The position numbers and the translations under genes are program-made. DNA of 64,000 nt from the NCBI RefSeq assembly GCF_002970975.1, contig NZ_PNFA01000006.1:62001-126000 (forward strand). The letters run 5' to 3'. This stretch comes from Microbacterium halophytorum (GTDB lineage: Bacteria > Actinomycetota > Actinomycetes > Actinomycetales > Microbacteriaceae). The notes beneath the pieces were generated by a model that was given only the letters and a program-made list of their open reading frames with translations, was not told the origin of the DNA and ran no database searches. The number at the start of each line of letters is the position of its first letter. Within the stretch, counting starts at the first letter, position 1. Shown piece by piece: positions 1 to 7,973 of the stretch.

Positions 1-1
1 C

Positions 2-2512
2 GCCGCCGGCGTGATGCCGCTGCTCGCCGTCGTCGACGAGCTCCCCGTCCGCACGTCCGGCAAGGTCGACCGCGCGGCGCTGCCCTGGCCTCTGCCGGAG
101 GTCGAGGGCACCGAGATCGCGGGACTGACGCACACGGAGGAATGGCTCGTCGCGCAGTGGCAGGCCGTCCTGGGCGTGCCCGTTCCCGACACGCGCGCCG
201 ACTTCTTCGACCTCGGCGGAGGGTCGCTCTCGGCGGCGCAGCTGGTCTCGCGGGTGCGACAGCGGGTGCCCGAATTCACGGTCGCCGACATCTACGACAT
301 GCCGAAGCTGAAGCAGATGGCCAAGGCGCTCACCGCGACCGACGACGCATCCGGTGCCGACGGCTTCCATCAGTCGGCGCCGACGCGCCGGCGCACGCAG
401 TGGGCGCAGGTGCTCGTCGGGCTGCCGCTGTTCATCACGAGCGGCCTGCGCTGGCTCACTTACGCCCTCACGGTCACGACGCTGCTGAACCTGACGACGG
501 GCTTCGAGGCGCTTCCGACGGCGCCGTGGTGGGCGATCATCGTGTGCCTCGTGCTGTTCGCGACGCCGTTCGGCCGGATGGGCATCTCGGCGCTGGCGGC
601 ACGGCTGCTGCTGGCGGGCGTGCAGCCGGGCGATTACCCGCGCGGCGGCCGCGTGCACATGCGGCTGTGGCTCGCCGAGCAGTTCGCGGTGCAGATCGAG
701 GCCGTCGGCCTCGCCGGTGCGCCGTGGATGACCCTCTATGCCCGCGCGCTCGGCGCCGACATCGGCAGGAACGTGAGCCTGCACACCCTGCCGCCCATCA
801 CCGGAATGCTCACGATCGGCAAGGGCTCAGCGATCGAGCCCGAGGTCGACCTGACGGGCTACTGGATCGACGGCGACCTGCTGCGCCTCGGCGAGGTGCG
901 CATCGGCGAGCGGGCCTCGATCGGCGCGAGGAGCACGCTCGCCCCCGGCACGCGCATCGACGACGGCGCCGAGATCGCGCCGGGAGCGGCCGTGTTCGGC
1001 CGCGTGAAGGCCGGTCAGACCTGGGCGGGGTCGCCCGCCGTCCGCGTCGGCGGCGACTCGTCGGCGGACTGGCCGAAGGGCTCAGCGCCGCGCTCGCGAA
1101 CGTGGCAGACGATCTACGGAGTCACGTCGGCCCTGCTCGCGCTGCTGCCGATCTGCGCCTTCCTCGCCGGAGCGGCGCTCGTGGCGGCCGGCATCCGGGG
1201 CTCCGACACGCTCGGCGAGGCCTGGCTCGTCGCGCTGATCTGGCTGTTCCCCGCCGTGCTCGTGGTCGGAGTCGTCTACGCGGGCGCCGTCGTCGTGATC
1301 GTGCGACTGCTGTCGATCGGGCTGCGCGAGGGCACCTACCCGGTGCTCAGCCGTGTTGGCTGGCAGGCCTGGGCGACCGAACGCGTGCTCGACGCGGCGC
1401 GCACGCTCCTCTTCCCGCTGTACGCCGGCCTGTTCACCCCGGTATGGCTCCGGATGCTCGGGGCGCGCGTCGGCAGGAACGTCGAGGCCTCGACGGTGCT
1501 GCTCATTCCGAGCCTCTCGCGCATCGACGACGGCGCGTTCCTCGCAGACGACACCATGGTGGCCTCCTACGAGCTGCACCGCGGTTGGCTGCGCGTCGGC
1601 AGGGTCCGGATCGGCAAGCGGGCGTTCCTCGGCAACTCAGGCATGGCGGCCCCCGGTCACCGGGTGCCGAAGAACTCCCTCGTCGCGGTGCTCTCGTCGG
1701 CGCCGACGAAGGCGAAGTCGGGCTCATCGTGGCTCGGCTCGCCGCCCGTGCGCCTGCGCCGCGTGTCGCAGGATGCCGACGACTCGCGCACGTACGACCC
1801 CGGTGCGGGCCTGCGCATCGCCCGCGGCCTGTGGGAGCTGTGCCGCATCGTCCCCGTCACGATCAGCTGCGGGCTCGGCCTCACGCTCATGTTCGTCCTG
1901 GCCTGGCTGTGGCAGGCGGTCGGCGGATGGTGGACGGCCGCGCTCGCGGGGGCCGTCATGCTCGTCGCCGGTGCCGTCGCCGCGCTCATCTCGACCGCCG
2001 CGAAGTGGCTGATCGTGGGGCCCATCCGAGCGGGGGAGCAGCCGCTCTGGTCGAGCTTCGTCTGGCGCACCGAGGTCAGCGACGCGTTCACCGAGATGCT
2101 CGCGGCGCCCTGGTTCGCCCGCACGGCCGCCGGCACTCCCGTGCTCACGCTGTGGCTGCGCTCGCTCGGCGCGAAGATCGGCGCGGGCGTGTGGTGCGAG
2201 TCGTACTGGCTGCCCGAGCCCGATCTCGTCCGCCTCGGCGACGGCGCGACCGTGAACCGCGGCTGCGTCGTCCAGACGCACCTGTTCCACGACCGCATCA
2301 TGAGCATGGACACCGTCGAGCTCGGTCCCGGCGCCACGCTCGGCCCGCACAGCGTGATCCTGCCCGCCGCGTCGATCGGCGACCACGCGACCGTCGGCCC
2401 CGCGTCGCTCGTCATGCGCGGCGAGGGCGTGCCCGTCGGGTCGCGCTGGAGCGGGAACCCCATCGGACCCTGGCGCGCCGTCAAGGTGCGCGCCTACCAG
2501 TCGACGACGTAG
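2..2512 (+). CDS. Pls/PosA-type NRPS-like membrane protein, 5' partial
   Basis: The reading frame is open at the left edge, so the N-terminal adenylation domain lies outside the window. What remains starts with the A10 end of an adenylation domain (RTSGKVDRAALP, about residues 17-28), then a carrier domain whose phosphopantetheine serine is in DLGGGSLSAAQ (about residue 75). The rest holds several long hydrophobic segments alternating with three stretches of hexapeptide-like left-handed beta-helix repeats (such as IGERASIGARSTLAPGT). This order is that of the Pls/PosA family of NRPS-like proteins, known from epsilon-poly-lysine synthesis and from uncharacterised relatives; condensation domains are absent. 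The product here is unknown. A phosphopantetheinyl transferase gene lies 1.7 kb downstream on the other strand. The frame ends at a TAG 76 bases before the next start. Confidence 0.85.
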   Translation, partial: AAGVMPLLAVVDELPVRTSGKVDRAALPWPLPEVEGTEIAGLTHTEEWLVAQWQAVLGVPVPDTRADFFDLGGGSLSAAQLVSRVRQRVPEFTVADIYDMPKLKQMAKALTATDDASGADGFHQSAPTRRRTQWAQVLVGLPLFITSGLRWLTYALTVTTLLNLTTGFEALPTAPWWAIIVCLVLFATPFGRMGISALAARLLLAGVQPGDYPRGGRVHMRLWLAEQFAVQIEAVGLAGAPWMTLYARALGADIGRNVSLHTLPPITGMLTIGKGSAIEPEVDLTGYWIDGDLLRLGEVRIGERASIGARSTLAPGTRIDDGAEIAPGAAVFGRVKAGQTWAGSPAVRVGGDSSADWPKGSAPRSRTWQTIYGVTSALLALLPICAFLAGAALVAAGIRGSDTLGEAWLVALIWLFPAVLVVGVVYAGAVVVIVRLLSIGLREGTYPVLSRVGWQAWATERVLDAARTLLFPLYAGLFTPVWLRMLGARVGRNVEASTVLLIPSLSRIDDGAFLADDTMVASYELHRGWLRVGRVRIGKRAFLGNSGMAAPGHRVPKNSLVAVLSSAPTKAKSGSSWLGSPPVRLRRVSQDADDSRTYDPGAGLRIARGLWELCRIVPVTISCGLGLTLMFVLAWLWQAVGGWWTAALAGAVMLVAGAVAALISTAAKWLIVGPIRAGEQPLWSSFVWRTEVSDAFTEMLAAPWFARTAAGTPVLTLWLRSLGAKIGAGVWCESYWLPEPDLVRLGDGATVNRGCVVQTHLFHDRIMSMDTVELGPGATLGPHSVILPAASIGDHATVGPASLVMRGEGVPVGSRWSGNPIGPWRAVKVRAYQSTT

Positions 2513-2588
2513 TCTCGCGAGAATGCGGCGGGCCGTATCGGCGAGGGCGGCCCATCGACGGCGGCTCAGCGAGGAGGAAGCACACCGG

Positions 2589-3911
2589 ATGCCCCAGCAG
2601 TACACCCCGAACAGCGGCGATCGCGGCTACGCCGTGACCCACTACGATCTCGAGATCGATTACACACCCCGTACCAACCGCCTCGACGGCCGCGCCCGCA
2701 TGAGCATCCGGATGCTCGACGACGCGCACGCGCTGAACGTCGACCTCGTCGGGCTGCAGGCGGGCAAGGTGCGCATCGACGGCAAACCGCACAAAAAGGT
2801 GCAGCAGGGCCAGCACGGCCTCAAGGTCAAGCTCCCGCGGAGCCTGCCCGCCGGTGCGGAGCTCGAGCTCGAGATCGAGTACGGCGGGCGGCCGGGGCCG
2901 CGGCGCTCGCGCTGGGGCACGCTCGGCTGGGAGGAGCTCGAGGAGGGCGCGATGGTCGCATCGCAGCCGATCGGCGCCCCGACCTGGTTCCCGTGCAACG
3001 ACCGCGTCGACGACAGGGGCACGTACGACATCCGGTTCACGACCGATCGGGAGTTCTTCGTCGCCGTCACGGGCGCCCCCGGCGCCGTGAGTCACAAGGG
3101 CGGGAAGACGACGCGGGAGTTCTCGCTCGACGTTCCGACCGCGAGCTACTTGGTCGCGGCGCACCTCGGGCCGTACGCCGAGTACGCGGGCGCCGCATCC
3201 GTCGGCGCGGCAGGGCTCGGCTGGCGCATCGTGACGCCGCCCGCCCAGCGCGCCGAGACGCTGACGGCGTTCGAGCACGTCCCCCGGATGATCGAAGCGT
3301 TCGAGGGCTGGTTCGGCCCGTATCCGCAGCCCGACCTGACGGTCGTTGTCACGGCGGAGGAGCTGGAGATCCCGCTCGAGGCGCAGGCGCTCGTGACCTT
3401 CGGAGCCAATCACTGCGCCCCGGACGAACAGCGGCTGATCGCGCACGAGCTCGCCCACCAGTGGTTCGGCAACAGCGTCGGCATCGGCCGATGGCGCGAC
3501 ATCTGGCTGAACGAGGGCTTCGCCTGCTTCTCGGAGTGGGTGTGGTCGGAGGCGGCGGGCGGGCCGAGCATCGCGGAGCACGCGGAGGCGCACTACGCCC
3601 GCCTCGCCGGGCTGCCGCAGGATCTCGTGCTCGCCGACCCCGGCCCGGCCGACATGTTCGACGACCGCGTCTACAAGCGGGGGGCACTGGCGCTCGAGGC
3701 GCTGCGCCGCACGATCGGGCACCAGCCGTTCCGCACGCTGCTCCGCGAGTGGGCGACCCAGAACCGGCACCGCCTCGCGCGGCCGGCCGACCTCATCGCC
3801 CTGGCGGAGGGGCACTCGCCCGCGCCGCTCGACGGGTTCTGGGAGGCGTGGTTGCGCGATCCGGCACTCCCGGAGCTCCCGCCCCGCGCGGCGCGCCGCG
3901 GCGCGGCGTAG
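2589..3911 (+). CDS. M1-family zinc aminopeptidase
   Basis: A 440-residue zinc metallopeptidase that should release N-terminal residues from peptides in the cytoplasm; there is no signal peptide. The zinc site is HELAHQWFGN at residues 286-295 with the third ligand Glu309 in WLNEGF, giving the M1 spacing HExxH-x18-E. The exopeptidase loop (GAMEN in classical members) reads PLEAQA near residue 260, the variant common in short actinobacterial M1 enzymes. It lacks the long C-terminal domain of PepN, which fits its size. The ATG at 2589 was preferred over one at 2523 because GAGGAGGAAG stands eight bases upstream and the usual N-terminal beta strand (HYDLEIDY) follows soon after it. It may be cotranscribed with the preceding Pls-like gene, from which it is separated by 76 bases. 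Confidence 0.88.
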   Translation: MPQQYTPNSGDRGYAVTHYDLEIDYTPRTNRLDGRARMSIRMLDDAHALNVDLVGLQAGKVRIDGKPHKKVQQGQHGLKVKLPRSLPAGAELELEIEYGGRPGPRRSRWGTLGWEELEEGAMVASQPIGAPTWFPCNDRVDDRGTYDIRFTTDREFFVAVTGAPGAVSHKGGKTTREFSLDVPTASYLVAAHLGPYAEYAGAASVGAAGLGWRIVTPPAQRAETLTAFEHVPRMIEAFEGWFGPYPQPDLTVVVTAEELEIPLEAQALVTFGANHCAPDEQRLIAHELAHQWFGNSVGIGRWRDIWLNEGFACFSEWVWSEAAGGPSIAEHAEAHYARLAGLPQDLVLADPGPADMFDDRVYKRGALALEALRRTIGHQPFRTLLREWATQNRHRLARPADLIALAEGHSPAPLDGFWEAWLRDPALPELPPRAARRGAA

Positions 3912-3949
3912 GCGTCCGCGCGCGGCGGCGCGGCACCGGGACGAGCTCG

Positions 3950-4051
3950 GCGCGTCTCATTTGTGCCGTTGTCGGCGTCTGGCGCGTCTTTCGTCGACAA
4001 CGGCGCAAGTTGGGGAATCCGGTGGCGGTGTCTACGCCAGGCGATGCTCAG
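3950..4051. repeat. 102-bp direct repeat, copy 1
   Basis: This segment matches 4113-4215 over its whole length with scattered substitutions and one indel. It contains an inverted repeat (17-base arms at 3961-3977 and 3992-4008, TTGTGCCGTTGTCGGCG against its near complement). It ends with a copy of the last codons of the phosphopantetheinyl transferase gene including its stop, without the rest of that gene. It lies directly after the aminopeptidase gene. A bidirectional terminator that has been duplicated is a reasonable reading; a mobile palindromic element is another. Confidence 0.8.
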
Positions 4052-4112
4052 GAGTGGGTGGGTCGTGCTGTCGGAGCGCGGCGAGGTGGACCTCGCGTGC
4101 GCACGGGGTCGA

Positions 4113-4215
4113 GCGCGTCTCATTTGTGCCGTTGTCGGGGTTTGGCGCGCTTCTCGTCGACAACGGCGAAAATTGGGGATTCTGGTGGCGGTGTCTACGC
4201 CAGGGCGATGCTCAG
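4113..4215. repeat. 102-bp direct repeat, copy 2, overlapping a gene 3' end
   Basis: Second copy, starting 163 bases after the first. Its right end overlaps the last seven codons and stop of the minus-strand phosphopantetheinyl transferase gene. The central inverted repeat is kept (CCGTTGTCGG facing CGACAACGG). This copy is probably the ancestral one because it is joined to an intact gene. Confidence 0.8.
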
Positions 4216-4839
4216 AACCGCCCGCGTGGTGGCATCGAGATCGATGATCGCGTCTGTGACGTCGAGGCCGCGAGGGTGGGCGTCGGGAGCATTGCCCGCC
4301 GCACCTCGGGCGTTCCGGAGGCCGGTGCCCCGCGCCTTCGCGACGGCCTCGAGACGCGTCCAATCGGCGATCGTCGGTGCAAGGGCATCCGGGGTATCGC
4401 CGGGGGCAGGCTCGCGCGCTTCATCGCGATGGAGGGCCGGGCGCGCCGCATCGCGAGACGCTTCCGTGCCGACCGGGACCCTGGCGGCAAGGGCCTCACG
4501 GACGCGCACCAGCGTGGCGGCGTCGTCGAGCTCCATGTCGATGCCGAACGCGCTTGCGCCTTCCGGTGCGACCGCCGCGGCGGCGAAGCCGCCCGCGTAC
4601 GACACGCTCACGAGCCTCCCCGGTGCGCCCGAAGAGAGCCGCACCCGGATGGCACCGTGCGCCCCGCCGCACGCGGGGCACACCTGCACGAGGGTGCTGC
4701 CCTCGGGCAGCAGCTCGCCGAGAAGCCCCCGCGAAACGCCGCGCCGATCGCTGCCCGTCGGTGCGACCGCCACCCGCACCCCGCCGTTCAGATGACGCGC
4801 AATTCGGTTCTGCGCGAAGAAAACCGTCGTGCGCGTCAT
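4195..4839 (-). CDS. 4'-phosphopantetheinyl transferase family protein
   Basis: A 214-residue protein of the Sfp type, which transfers 4'-phosphopantetheine from CoA to a serine of carrier domains. The two family signatures are present: FGIDMEL with the magnesium ligands Asp101 and Glu103, and WTRLEAVAKARG at residues 160-171 with Glu164 and Lys168. The usual Lys of WxxKEA is Leu here. CPACGGAHG near residue 54 and VSVSYAGG near 77 match the CoA-binding segments (CxxCG-HG and SxSxxxG). It starts 10 bases after the RNase HI stop, so the two are probably cotranscribed. The nearest carrier protein is the Pls-like product at the left edge of the window, the most obvious substrate, though this is inferred from position only. 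Its last codons are shared with the repeat at 4113. Confidence 0.82.
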   Translation of the reverse strand: MTRTTVFFAQNRIARHLNGGVRVAVAPTGSDRRGVSRGLLGELLPEGSTLVQVCPACGGAHGAIRVRLSSGAPGRLVSVSYAGGFAAAAVAPEGASAFGIDMELDDAATLVRVREALAARVPVGTEASRDAARPALHRDEAREPAPGDTPDALAPTIADWTRLEAVAKARGTGLRNARGAAGNAPDAHPRGLDVTDAIIDLDATTRAVLSIALA

Positions 4840-4849
4840 GTGAAGCGGG

Positions 4850-5737
4850 TCAGATCAGGCTGCGGAGGAAGTCCTCCGCGGAGACGCCGGCCTCCGCCGC
4901 GCGGGCGCGCAGGCGGGTCGACTCGCGGGCCGTGAGGGTGATCCGGATCTCGTTGTCGACGGCGGCGGGCTGCTCGATGTCGTCGAAGAGCGTCGGCTGG
5001 GCGATTCCGACGGCGCCGCCCGCTGCGTGGTCGGTGAGTGAGACGCGCTCGCGCACGGCCGCGCCGCGGCGACGGGGCCCCGCGGCGTCATCCCCTGCCG
5101 GGGCCGGAGCCGTGTTCGTGCGTGCGGTCGCGGGCGCCGATGCTGCGGAGGTGCCCGACCGGCGGCGCGGCCCAGGTGTCTCCGCGTCCGCATCGCTGAG
5201 TGCGCTGCCCGCACCGGGCGAGCCAGCGGTGTCAGCGACGGAGCCCGGTTGCTCGGTTCCGTCGCGCTCGTCGCCGCCGGCGAACCCTGGCCCCTCCGCG
5301 ACGGGGGAGCGGCGCTGGAACGCCTGTGCCGCACCGTTCGCGCGCACATCGGCCGCCTCGTTCAGGGGATGGCCGGCGTGGCCCTTGACCCACTCGAAGC
5401 GCACGTCGCGGCCGGCGAGCTCGGCGTCGAGGGCCTCCATGATCTCGCGGTTGAGCACGGGCTTGCCGTCGGCTTTGCGCCAGCCCTTCCGCTTCCATCC
5501 GCGCATCCACTTGGTTACCGAGTCGATCACATACTTGCTGTCGCAGTGCACGACCATCGCCTCGCCCGTGTGCTTCGTCGCCCGCAGCAGTTCGAGCACG
5601 GCGGTCAGTTCGCCCTGGTTGTTCGTGCCGTGAGGCGCGCCGCCGGCGGCCCAGCTCGTGTCGTCGATGTACCAGGCCCAGCCCATCGGGCCGGGGTTGC
5701 CGAGTGCGGAGCCGTCTGCAGCGGCGATGATCGTCAT
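4850..5737 (-). CDS. rnhA: Ribonuclease HI with C-terminal extension
   Basis: A 295-residue protein whose first 140 residues form a complete RNase HI domain that cuts the RNA strand of RNA-DNA hybrids. The four carboxylates are Asp8 (AAADGSALGNPG), Glu43 (NNQGELTAV), Asp66 (HCDSKYV) and Asp130 (LNEAADVRAN), with the flexible-loop His near 120-123 (KGHAGHP). After this come about 105 residues rich in Gly, Pro, Ala and Arg, then a 45-residue tail (ITLTARESTRLRARAAEAG) that looks like an amphipathic, ribbon-helix-helix-like segment. Extensions of this kind are seen in other actinobacterial RNase HI proteins and their role is unknown. The ATG at 5737 was chosen because MTIIAAADGS is the normal N-terminus; an upstream ATG at 5785 adds 16 residues with no similarity. 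Confidence 0.9.
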   Translation of the reverse strand: MTIIAAADGSALGNPGPMGWAWYIDDTSWAAGGAPHGTNNQGELTAVLELLRATKHTGEAMVVHCDSKYVIDSVTKWMRGWKRKGWRKADGKPVLNREIMEALDAELAGRDVRFEWVKGHAGHPLNEAADVRANGAAQAFQRRSPVAEGPGFAGGDERDGTEQPGSVADTAGSPGAGSALSDADAETPGPRRRSGTSAASAPATARTNTAPAPAGDDAAGPRRRGAAVRERVSLTDHAAGGAVGIAQPTLFDDIEQPAAVDNEIRITLTARESTRLRARAAEAGVSAEDFLRSLI

Positions 5738-5843
5738 GGAGTCAAGCCTATTCGTGGCCGGCGACCTCTCCGGAACGGTGAGCATCGCAGCTCGATGCGG
5801 TTCTCAGAAGGCGTCGAAGGTCGCCGCTGCACCGGGCGCGACT

Positions 5844-5915
5844 CGCGGCAGAATCTCCGAGCTGCGGCATTCTCGCGTGGACTATGCCGCGGTTCGAGAA
5901 TTGTGCAGTGTCTCG
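5844..5915. repeat. Intergenic palindromic element (82-bp family), diverged copy
   Basis: The sequence shows units GCGGCAGAATCTCCGAG and TGCGGCATTCTCG followed by inverted units ATGCCGCGGTTCGAGAATTG, the same arrangement as the elements at 12301 and 12493. It sits between two divergently transcribed genes. The remainder of the 265-bp gap holds nothing recognisable. Confidence 0.65.
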
Positions 5916-6002
5916 GCGCCGGGCGCGACTGCCGCGGCACCGGCGGGCCGCGCTGCGCGAGCCGTTCACCGCGGGTTCACGCTCGTGGTGTCGGATCTCA
6001 GC

Positions 6003-6794
6003 ATGGGTCGTGTGCGCACGGTGGCCGGGGTCGCGTTGGCGGCCGCCTGCGCCGCCTCGGCGGTCTGGGGCGCTCGCGAGCTGCTGAGGCGCCAGGCCGC
6101 GATCGCGCGCGAGCGCATCGGCAAGCCGCTCGGCGAGGAATCGATCCCCGCCGACCGGATCTGGCGCCGCAAGCTCGGCGGCGAACCCGTCGAACTGCTC
6201 GTGCTCGGCGACTCGCTCGCGGCGGGTCTCGGCGCCGAACGCCGCAAGCAGACGCTCGGTGCGCGGCTCGCGAAGGAGCTCGCGCGCCGCATGGACAGGC
6301 CCGTCCGGCTGCACACGGCGGCCGTAGTCGGATCGGAGTCGAGCGCCCTGAAAGCGCAGATCGACGGCCTCGACCCCGCGCTGCGCGCCGACGTCGCGGT
6401 GATCGTCGTCGGAGGCAACGACGTCACCCACACGGTGTACCCGACGACGGCGGCCGCCCAGCTGTCCGAGGCGATCCGACGCCTGCGCGAGCGCGGTACG
6501 CCCGTCGTCGTCGGAACGTGCCCCGACCTCGGAATGCTCCCTGCGGTGCCGCAGCCGCTGCGCACGATCCTGTCGCGGATGTCGCACCACATGTCGATCG
6601 TGCAGGCGCGGGCGGCGCGTCGGGCGGGCGCCGTGCCGGTGAGCCTGCGCCGCACGCTGAGCCGGGCGTTCCGGGAAGCACCGGACGAGATGTTCAGCCT
6701 CGACCGGTTCCACCCCAGCCCCGCCGGCTACCGCCGCGCCGCCGATGCGCTGCTGCCCGCCGTCGCGGAAGCCGCGCTCGTCGGCGCGGCGTAG
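6003..6794 (+). CDS. SGNH/GDSL-family hydrolase, membrane anchored
   Basis: A 263-residue serine esterase/lipase-like protein. A hydrophobic N-terminal segment (residues 5-24, VRTVAGVALAAACAASAVWG) with an Arg before it suggests a signal anchor. The SGNH blocks are present in order: LVLGDSLAAGLG with Ser71, the Gly block around residues 108-112, VVGGNDVT with Asn139, and DRFHPSPAGY with Asp234 and His237. The substrate cannot be named; acyl esterase or lysophospholipase-type activity is usual for this group. The ATG at 6003 gives the membrane segment directly; no strong ribosome binding site was seen. It stands alone, between RNase HI (divergent) and an aldo/keto reductase (convergent). Confidence 0.82.
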   Translation: MGRVRTVAGVALAAACAASAVWGARELLRRQAAIARERIGKPLGEESIPADRIWRRKLGGEPVELLVLGDSLAAGLGAERRKQTLGARLAKELARRMDRPVRLHTAAVVGSESSALKAQIDGLDPALRADVAVIVVGGNDVTHTVYPTTAAAQLSEAIRRLRERGTPVVVGTCPDLGMLPAVPQPLRTILSRMSHHMSIVQARAARRAGAVPVSLRRTLSRAFREAPDEMFSLDRFHPSPAGYRRAADALLPAVAEAALVGAA

Positions 6795-6814
6795 GCGCCG
6801 CCGCGGCCCGGGGC

Positions 6815-7753
6815 CTACGGCACCCGGTGCCCGGCGGCGCGGGTCAGCTCGTACCACTCGGCGCGGGTGAGGTACACGTCGGAACCGGCGGCCGCGGCGG
6901 CCACGCGGGCGGGGGTCGTCGTGCCGAGCACGACCTGCATGCCCGCGGGGTGGCGCGTGATCCAGGCGATCGCGATCGCGATCGGTTCGACGCCGTACTG
7001 TGCCGCGAGGCGGTCGATCACGGCGTTCAGCTCCGGGAACTCGTCGGAGCCGAGGAACACGCCGCGGAACATGCCGTGCTGCAGGGGCGACCACGCCTGG
7101 ATCGTGATCTCGTTGATGCGGCAGTACTCGAGCAGGCCGCCGCCGTCGAGCACGGCCGATTGCTCGAGCCCCATCATGTTCGCCGCGATGCCCTGCGTCA
7201 CCAGTGCGCCGTGGGCGATCGACAGCTGCAGTTGATTGGCGACGAACTTCTGCTCGACGGCCGTGCGCAGCAGGTCGATCTGGCCCGGCGTGTGGTTCGA
7301 GACGCCGAAGCTGCGCACCTTGCCCGCGCCCTCGAGCTCGTCGAAAGCCTTCGCGACCTCTTCCGGTTCGACCAGGGCGTCCGGGCGGTGCAGCAGGAGC
7401 ACGTCGATGTAGTCGGTCTGCAGCGCCTTCAGCGAGCCGTCGACCTGCCGGATGATGTGGTCATAGGAGAAATCGAAGACTCCGCCCGCGTCCTTCACGA
7501 TGCCGCACTTCGTCTGGATCGTGATCTCGTCGCGCTCGGCGGCGCTCAGGGACAGCGCTTCGGCGAATCGCGTCTCGCAATGGTGCACGTGGTCGCCGTA
7601 GATATCGGCGTGGTCGAAGAAGTCGATGCCGGCATCGCGCGCCGCGCGGTACAGATCGCGGATCTGGTCGTCGCTGGAGTCGTTGATGCGCATCATGCCG
7701 GCGACGACATTGGGCGCGACAGCGTCGGCGGGGCCGAAGGGGACGGTCTTCAT
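6815..7753 (-). CDS. Aldo/keto reductase (YdhF-like)
   Basis: A 312-residue NADPH-dependent oxidoreductase of the (beta/alpha)8 aldo/keto reductase superfamily. The tetrad is visible: Asp47 and Tyr52 in FFDHADIYG, Lys82 in TKCGI, and His122 in LLLHRPDAL. The sequence resembles the E. coli YdhF branch (MRINDSSDDQIRDLY, DHADIYG). The substrate is unknown; small carbonyls or sugar aldehydes are likely. The start at 7753 is preferred to 7822 because GTGAGGAG precedes it and the conserved strand begins at once. It converges with the SGNH hydrolase and is divergent from the dehydrogenase operon that starts at 7974, with which it may share the intergenic region. Confidence 0.85.
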   Translation of the reverse strand: MKTVPFGPADAVAPNVVAGMMRINDSSDDQIRDLYRAARDAGIDFFDHADIYGDHVHHCETRFAEALSLSAAERDEITIQTKCGIVKDAGGVFDFSYDHIIRQVDGSLKALQTDYIDVLLLHRPDALVEPEEVAKAFDELEGAGKVRSFGVSNHTPGQIDLLRTAVEQKFVANQLQLSIAHGALVTQGIAANMMGLEQSAVLDGGGLLEYCRINEITIQAWSPLQHGMFRGVFLGSDEFPELNAVIDRLAAQYGVEPIAIAIAWITRHPAGMQVVLGTTTPARVAAAAAGSDVYLTRAEWYELTRAAGHRVP

Positions 7754-7900
7754 CGGAGGGCTCCTCACGGTGGTGATGCGGCTGCGGTGCCGCGCGCCCA
7801 GGCTATCGCCGACGTCGGACATCCGGCGTCGGCGTGCGGGCCGGAACCGACAGGGAGCCGCCGGCCCCGGACGCCTCCCGCGTGGTGGGACGAACGCCGC

Positions 7901-7950
7901 TTGGCACGCGGCTCCGGATCGCGTACAGTGGTGCTCGGAAAGCGTTTACC
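7901..7950 (+). promoter_or_regulatory. Promoter with LacI-type operator for the 7974 operon
   Basis: TTGGCA (7901-7906) and TACAGT (7924-7929) are separated by 17 bases. GGAAAGCGTTTACC (7937-7950), a LacI-family half-palindrome pair centred on CG, covers the expected transcription start. The regulator gene at 11264 at the end of this operon is the first candidate to bind it. Confidence 0.7.
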
Positions 7951-7973
7951 CAACGACGAGTAAGGACCTGAAC

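Noticed and set aside
4850-4990. Antitoxin-like ribbon-helix-helix gene at the end of rnhA
   Set aside because: The segment is in frame with RNase HI, has no start codon with a ribosome binding site, and no toxin gene is adjacent.
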